Shown: one piece after another, positions 58,890-64,000 of the stretch
Layout: each line of letters begins with the position of its first letter
Position numbering within the stretch: the stretch's first letter is position 1
NCBI RefSeq assembly: GCF_037893015.1
Contig: NC_133662.1
Span: 272,836,444-272,900,443, forward strand
DNA from: Macrotis lagotis
Taxonomy: Eukaryota; Chordata; Mammalia; Peramelemorphia; Peramelidae
Direction of reading: 5' to 3'
DNA: 64,000 bases
The notes under the pieces: model-generated
Databases searched by the model: none
The model's input: the letters and a program-made list of their open reading frames with translations, nothing else
Told to the model about the DNA's origin: nothing
Translations under genes and position numbers: made by a program

Positions 58890-59110
58890 ATTGGTTATAG
58901 ATGGAGAAGATATAGATGAGGCAGATAGAGGGGAATTAATTTTCCCAAAGTTACAAAGCTGATAAGTGTCTAAGGTCTTTCTGACTCAGGTTCTGTCCTC
59001 TGACTCTAAGTTCTTTAAAGGCAAAGAGTGGCTTCTGCCTCTTTCTATATCTTCAGTGCTTAGTATGATGTCTGGTCCATCCAAGGACCAGTTGCTATTT
59101 GATTACTTGA
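58890..59110 (+). repeat. L2-type 3' fragment
   Basis: 'taagttctttaaaggcaaag', 'tatcttcagtgcttagtatg', 'atgtctgg' matches the L2 3' end in forward orientation. Confidence 0.5.
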
Positions 59111-59209
59111 TGATTGAACCACTTAGCTACCAGTCAAGGTACAACTATCAGTTTGATTAAGTCACTCTTTTAGTCAGTGACAATTGAGTCTAAAAATCCT
59201 TCTTACCTA

Positions 59210-59375
59210 CAAGACTGTAGGAAGGGAAGGGGATAAGAGAAGGGGCAGGGAGGGGTGATAGAAGGGAAGGCAGAAGAGGGGGGGTCAGAAGCAAAACACT
59301 TTTGAGGAGGGGCAGGGTGAAAGGAGAAAGAAAATAGAATAAACAGAGATGGGGAGAGAGAAATAGGATATAGGG
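59210..59375 (+). repeat. Purine-rich tract
   Basis: GGGAAGG, GGGGA and AGAAAG units over about 165 bp. No coding value. Confidence 0.75.
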
Positions 59376-59379
59376 GAAA

Positions 59380-60365
59380 AGCAATAATAACTGAAAAGAA
59401 GTTTCTCCTATAAAGGCCTCATTTCTCAAACATACAGAGAACTGAGTCAAATTTATAAAAATAAGAGCCATTACCCAATTGATATAAGATCAAAATATAT
59501 GAATAGTTTTTAGATGAATTAATCAAAGTTATCTACAGCAATATGAAAAAGTGCTCTAACTCACTGATTGGAGAAATGCGAGTTAAAACAATGCTGAGGT
59601 ACGGTTAACAAGATGGAAAAGGAAAATGACAAATGCTGAATGGCAAAATGAGACACTGATGCACTGTTGGTGGAGTTCTGAACTGATCCAGTCACTCTAT
59701 AGAGCACCCTAGGGAGACCAAAGGGCTAGAAAATCAAGCATACCCTCTGACATAGCAATATCACGACCACATCTGTATTCTCAAAGAGGTAAAAAAAAAA
59801 ATAGAAAGGAAAAGGACCGATAAGTACAAAAATATTTCCAGCAGCTCTTTTCTGGCAGTAAAGAATTGGACATTGAGGGGATGCCCAACCACTGGGGAAT
59901 AGCTGAAGGGACTGTGGCGTGTGGCTACGATGGCTGGCCCTCTGCTGCAATAAATGATGAGCAGGACGCTCTCAACAGAGAAGACTTCGTGAGCTGATAC
60001 AAAGTAAAAAGTATTACGTACAAAGTAGCAGCAAGAACAAGACAAGCAGCTGTGATACACCAATCCTGGACAACTCGGAAAGGCTTCCCCAGAGAAAGAA
60101 CTGAAGACAAGGTGAAGCAGAATTTTTTTTATTCTTTATTTTCCTTGAGGCTTTTTATTGGGAGGGGGGTTCCCGTATTTCTTTCACAGCATGGCTATTT
60201 TGAAAATGTTTTGAAGACTCTATATGTATAACCTACATTCAATAGCTTGCTTTTTCAATGAGAAGTGGGGAAGAAGGAAGATAATTCAAAACTCAAAGTA
60301 TCAAAAATGAAAGTTAAAAATTGCATTTGTATGTATCTAGGGAAAAATAAAACACTAAACAAATA
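59380..60365 (+). repeat. L1 ORF2 C-terminus and 3' untranslated region
   Basis: 'gcctcatttctcaaacatac', 'gcactgttggtggagttctg', 'gaattggacattgaggggat', 'gatgagcaggacgctctcaa' and 'cagagaaagaactgaagac' follow the marsupial L1 order to an A-rich end. The GTLLHCWW and EYYAA-type regions are represented. 5'-truncated, with many stops. Confidence 0.85.
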
Positions 60366-60369
60366 AAAT

Positions 60370-60505
60370 GATTTGTCATTTCCTTCCTCAACTCACTTTA
60401 ACAGATGAGAAAATGAGGCAAATTGAGTAAAGTGACTTGCCCAGGGTCACGCAGCTGTCTGAAGTTAGATTTAAACTTAGGTTATCCTGACTCCAGGTCC
60501 TACAC
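60370..60505 (-). repeat. MIR core
   Basis: 'cagatgagaaaatgaggcaa', 'agtgacttgcccagggtcac' is the complement of MIR. Confidence 0.82.
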
Positions 60506-60609
60506 CATATTTTTGGTTGAAGTACATGAAGACTGTTCAACCTCACACAGATATGTAGTTGGACCTTAAGGTCTCATGGATGCCCCCCAAGGTTTCTCAG
60601 ACTACACTT

Positions 60610-60902
60610 GGAGAACCCTTGTCCAAGAGATCAGCAAATAAATTAACTGAAACAATTAATAGCTTTAGCAGAGTAGCAGAATACAAAAATAAATCAACAA
60701 TGTCAAGAGCATTTCTATAAACTATCAACAAAACAAAGGAGGAAGTCATGAAAAGAAAAAAAGGAAATCTGCCTCAATCAAGGCCTGTTTAAAAACTATT
60801 GATAACTGTTAGGAAATACTCCTTAAAGAGAAGAAAATTTGGCATAACTGGAAAGATATTCAGGGTTCACAGGTGGGTTGTAAGTTCATGATCATGTACT
60901 AA
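60610..60902 (+). repeat. Diverged L1 ORF2, part after the catalytic box
   Basis: ETINSFSRVAEYKNKSTMSR, then AFL, matches human [20 protein letters not shown], SQAFL. 'ctggaaagatattcagggtt' matches the KWKNIPCSWVG region. This is the segment that should follow 58625. Confidence 0.72.
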
Positions 60903-61234
60903 GGGGCAGCTAAGTAGCACAGTGGATAGAGGACTGGCCTGGGGGGGTGGGGGGGACGACTGGAGAGGAGCTTCAATCCAGTCTCAAACACTAGCTACTT
61001 AAACTTAAGTTATGTGACCTTGGGCCAATCACTTAAGCCTGACTGCCTCACATCCAGGGTCATCTCCAGCCATCCAGATTCATATTTGGCCACTGGACCC
61101 AAATGGTTCAGGAGGAGAGAGTGAGGTTGGTAACTTAGTACAGCCCCCTTCAAATCCAATTCATGTGCTTGTCAAGACATGACCTTCCTGCTGTCATGGC
61201 ATCTTCAAGAATGAAGGACAAACATCAAACAACG
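60903..61234 (+). repeat. Long-tailed marsupial SINE inserted in L1
   Basis: GGGGCAGCTAAGTAGCACAG head, a G-rich expansion near 60945, the long tail with 'cacatccagggtcatctcca' and the end 'gaatgaaggacaaacatcaa'. Confidence 0.9.
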
Positions 61235-61311
61235 TATTAAAAATACCCAGACTGCCTAAACTATCTTACAGACTTACGAGGGAGACCAAAGTATCACTCT
61301 ACCAAAAGAAT
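61235..61311 (+). repeat. Short L1 ORF2 remnant
   Basis: 'acccagactgcctaaactat' continues the VGRINIVKMAILPK-type segment broken off at 60902. Confidence 0.5.
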
Positions 61312-62390
61312 ATTCTTTTTTTTTCAAGACATATCTTTTATGTTTATTTACACAATTACCTGTAGAGATAATGTTCATATTCACTCTTGTAAAGTTTTCT
61401 CCCTCCCACCCTTCCTCAGCTCCACACAATCATATTAAACATATTTCCATATTGGTCACACTGTGAAAGAAGAATCAGAACAAAAGAGAGAAAAACCATG
61501 AGAGAAGGAAAAAGCAAAAAACCAATTTAAAAAGGTAGAAAACATCATGCTATGATCTTCATTCAGACTCCACAGTTCCTTTTCTGGATGTGGATGGCAT
61601 TCTTCATCACAAGTCTTTTAGAACTGTCTTTGAGGGGTGGTTAGGTGACGTAGTGGATAAAGCACCGGCCTGGGAGTCAGGAGTACCTGGGCTCAAATCC
61701 AGTCTCAGACACTTAATAATTACCTAGCTGTGTGGCCTTGGGCAAGCCACTTAACCCCAATTGCCTTGCAAAAACCTAAAAAAAAACCAAAAACCTGTCT
61801 TTGATCACTGTATTGCTGCAGTGTCTACTAGTTTATCATAGGTCATCACTGCACAGTGTTGCTGTTTGGGGCAATGTTCTGCTCACCTCACTCCTCATCA
61901 GTCCATGCAAGTCTTTTCAGGCTTTTCTGAAATCAGACTGCTTGTGGTTTCTTAAAGAATAATAGAAATCCATCACATTCATCATTCCCCAAATACTGGG
62001 CATCTCCTCAATTTCTAATTTTTTGCCAATACAAAAAGAGTTGCTATAAATATTTTTGCACACATGGGTCTTTTCTCCTTTATTGTGATTTCTTTGGGAA
62101 CCAGATTCAGATCTCCAGAATAGCTGGATCAGTTCACAACTTCACCAACAATGTATTAGTGTCCCAGTTTTCCCATATTCCTTCCAATATTAATCATTTC
62201 CCTTTTCTTTCATATTCATCAACTACATTTCTCTAATTAACTTGGAACATTGTTTTTCATATGACTACAGATAGCTTTAATTTCTTCATCTACAAACAGC
62301 CTGTTCATATTCTTTCACCATTTATCAAATGGGAATGACTTATATTGTTATAAATTTGACTCGGTTCTCTATATTTTAGAAATGAAGTCA
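61312..62390 (-). repeat. L1 3' end in reverse orientation, split by a SINE
   Basis: A T-rich left edge is followed by the complement of the L1 3' untranslated region ('gactccacagttccttttct'). Beyond the SINE comes the complement of the ORF2 C-terminus ('ctcctcatcagtccatgcaa', 'cacttcaccaacaatgtatt'-like wording). Confidence 0.82.
61634..61794 (+). repeat. Short marsupial SINE with perfect 10-bp target-site duplication
   Basis: It starts GGGGTGGTTAGGTGACGTAG and ends 'ccttgcaaaaacctaaaaaa' plus A-rich tail. Flanks ctgtctttga lie at 61624-61633 and 61795-61804. It interrupts the reverse L1 at 61312-62390. Confidence 0.95.
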
Positions 62391-62511
62391 CAGGAATGTT
62401 TTCACAGAAAGAAATAATAAAATGCAATTTGAAGAAAAAGGATCTGGAATCTCTAGGGAAAATTTTTTCTAAGTTAGCATAAAGGGGTAAATTACAATGA
62501 AACTGCCTCAA

Positions 62512-62932
62512 AGAGATGAGCAGAACCATGGTACATTCTAACAGCAACATGGGGGTGGTGGTCAACCTTGATGGACTCACTCATTCCATCAATGCAACAA
62601 TCAGGGACAATTTGGGGCTGTCTGTGATGGAGAATACCATCTGTATCCAGAGAAAGAATTGTGGAGTTTGAATAAAGACCAAGGACTATACCTTCAATTT
62701 TTTTTTAAAAAAGTTGTCTTATGTACTACATAATTTTGTTATCTCCAATATTTTCCTTCTTCCCCAAGGAGATGATTTTTCTCTCAATACATTCAATTTT
62801 GATCAATGTATAGCATGGAAATAATGAAAAGATTATCAGCCCATCTTCTGTGAGAGGGGGAAAATAGTAAAATTCAAAACATTACAAAACGGAAAGGTAG
62901 AAACTACTATTGTATAGAACTGGAAAACAAAC

Positions 62933-62980
<48 letters not shown>

Positions 62981-62990
62981 CATATATAAA
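62512..62990 (+). repeat. 5'-truncated L1 3' end with target-site duplication and CA tail
   Basis: 'gagatgagcagaaccatggt', 'gacaatttggggctgtctgt', 'gagaaagaattgtggagttt' and the 3' untranslated region. The tail is followed by (AC)n at 62935-62976. Flanks gaaactgcctcaa (62499-62511) and gaaactgtctcaa (62991-63003) differ at one base. Confidence 0.93.
62935..62976. repeat. (AC)n microsatellite in an L1 tail
   Basis: A 42-bp AC run that lies inside the duplicated flanks, so it belongs to the inserted L1 tail. Confidence 0.97.
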
Positions 62991-63003
62991 GAAACTGTCT
63001 CAA

Positions 63004-63178
63004 TTTAAACAACAAGGCAGGAATACTCAAAGCAATTTCTTCCTGGCTTGGATGGATGGGTGAGAGAACTAATCAGCAAAACCTAGATCCCACCAATTTG
63101 GAAAACTCGAAGAACTGCTGGGAACACTTGAGAGGAGCTTGGCAGAAGTTGGAGTTAGACAAGAATCTCATACCATCC
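63004..63178 (+). repeat. L1 ORF2 remnant, left half of a split element
   Basis: 'ggaacacttgagaggagctt', 'ggcagaagttggagttagac', 'aagaatctcataccatcc' matches an ORF2 segment. It breaks off exactly at an inserted L1 copy and resumes at 63788. Confidence 0.75.
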
Positions 63179-63769
63179 TGGCAAAAAATTGGAAATTAAG
63201 TGAATGCCCTTCAATTGGGGAATGGCTTGGCAAACTGGTATATGTATGTCATGGAACACTATTGTTCTATTAGAAACCAGGAGAGACAGGATTTCAGGGA
63301 AGCCTGGAGGGATTTGCATGAACTAATGCTGAGTGAGATGAGCAGAACCAGAAAAACCATTGTACACCCTAACAGCAACATGGAGGTGATGATCAAACTT
63401 GATGGACTCGCTCATTCCATCAGTGCAACAATCAGGGACAATTTGAGGCTGTCTACAATGGAGAATACCACCTGTATCCAGAGAAAGAATTGTGGAGTTT
63501 GAACAAAGACCAAGGACTATTACCAATTTAGAAATAAACCTGATATCTTATTGTCTGATCTTGCTATCTTTTATACTTTATTTTTCTTCCTTAAGGATAT
63601 GATTTCTCTCTCATCACATTCAACTTAGATCAACGTAGACCATGGAACCAATGTAAACACTAACAGATTGCCTTCTTTGGGGGGGGGTGGGGGGAGGCAA
63701 GCAAGAATGGGGGAAAAATTATAAAACTCAAAATGAAATCTTTCTAAAAAAAAAAGCAAAAAATAACAA
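63179..63769 (+). repeat. 5'-truncated L1 3' end with 18-bp target-site duplication
   Basis: It begins in the ORF2 C-terminus ('ggaaattaagtgaatgccct') and includes the 100-codon open frame at 63200-63502 with MEHYCSIRNQERQDFREAWR, related to human L1 MEYYAAIKNDEF..F..TW. It runs through the 3' untranslated region to an A-rich tail. Flanks aagaatctcataccatcc (63161-63178) and aagaatctcataccaccc (63770-63787) differ at one base. It is among the best preserved L1 pieces here. Confidence 0.95.
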
Positions 63770-63787
63770 AAGAATCTCATACCACCC

Positions 63788-64000
63788 ACCACACTAAGCT
63801 CCAAATGGAGATGTGAATGTCCAAGTCAAACCAGGGAATACGAGACAATCGGGGAAATGTCCATCACCTGTGACCAAAACGTCTCATGGCAACACCTCCA
63901 TCCCAGAAACACCAACACTTTTTGCAGTGGTAAAGCAGTAGAAAACAAGATTTCCCTTCCATTGGGGGGAACAGCCGAACAAACTAATATATGACTGTCC
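63788..64000 (+). repeat. L1 ORF2 remnant, right half of a split element, runs off the window
   Basis: It continues the segment left at 63178 ('actaagctccaaatggagat'). It then reaches wording near the ORF2 C-terminus ('ttgcagtggtaaagcagtag', 'ttcccttccattggggggaa'). Confidence 0.7.

Noticed and set aside
63200-63502. Intact-looking 100-codon plus frame
   Set aside because: It is the C-terminal part of L1 ORF2 plus 3' untranslated sequence in a truncated L1 insertion, not a host gene.
1-64000. Endogenous retrovirus or other capsid-bearing element
   Set aside because: No paired long terminal repeats, primer-binding site or gag/pol/env-like segments were recognised. All reverse-transcriptase-like pieces fit L1 or L2.
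46522-64000. ITGB2 exons expected upstream from human synteny
   Set aside because: No integrin cysteine-rich or I-like domain wording was found. The interval looks like intron and retroelement DNA.

Overview
This is a mammalian nuclear DNA window and very probably marsupial. The main reason is a set of tRNA-headed SINEs whose A-box/B-box head runs into either a short 'ccttgcaaaaaccta' poly-A tail or a longer tail with a 'tcacatccagggccatctcc' block. Both types are familiar from marsupial genomes, and the short type looks most like the one common in dasyuromorphs (devil, antechinus, dunnart). The species level is only an impression. L1 3' ends, L2, MIR and CR1/L3-type fragments fill much of the rest. 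There is no bacterial operon structure, no CRISPR array and no convincing retroviral or LTR element.

One protein-coding gene can be supported: the 3' half of SLX9 (FAM207A/C21orf70) on the minus strand. Four consecutive coding exons lie at 46453-46521, 43248-43401, 38185-38253 and 37535-37658. All have GT/AG junctions and matching phases, and together they encode the last 138 residues. A polyadenylation signal sits at 37383-37388. The N-terminal exon(s), about 90 residues in the human protein, are not recognisable and probably lie beyond 64000. In human, SLX9 lies between ITGB2 and ADARB1 on 21q22.3. If synteny holds, 1-37 kb is the SLX9-ADARB1 intergenic region and 46.5-64 kb is an upstream intron. 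No exon of either neighbour was recognised.

Layout: 1-37.3 kb is GC-rich intergenic DNA with old L2/MIR pieces, a few SINEs, microsatellites at 7.5, 12.3, 18.5, 19.5 and 33.9 kb, a neat L1 3'-end insertion at 16.47-16.90 kb, an internally deleted L1 at 24.4-25.2 kb and a diverged L1 at 32.1-33.4 kb. 37.4-46.5 kb is SLX9, whose introns carry SINEs, an L2 split by a SINE, and CA- and CT-rich tracts. 46.5-55 kb is mostly unique DNA with MIR and L2 pieces. 55.2-64 kb is an AT-rich retroelement graveyard: plus-strand L1 ORF2 remains split by MIRs, SINEs and other L1 copies, several of which are bounded by clear target-site duplications.

Most long open frames in the window are chance frames in GC-rich or simple-repeat DNA. 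I found no new biological system. The useful results are the SLX9 exon structure, the nested insertions with recoverable order, and a few structural oddities: a 19-bp-arm AT palindrome, a C11/G12 inverted homopolymer pair, and a splice donor formed at a GT repeat.
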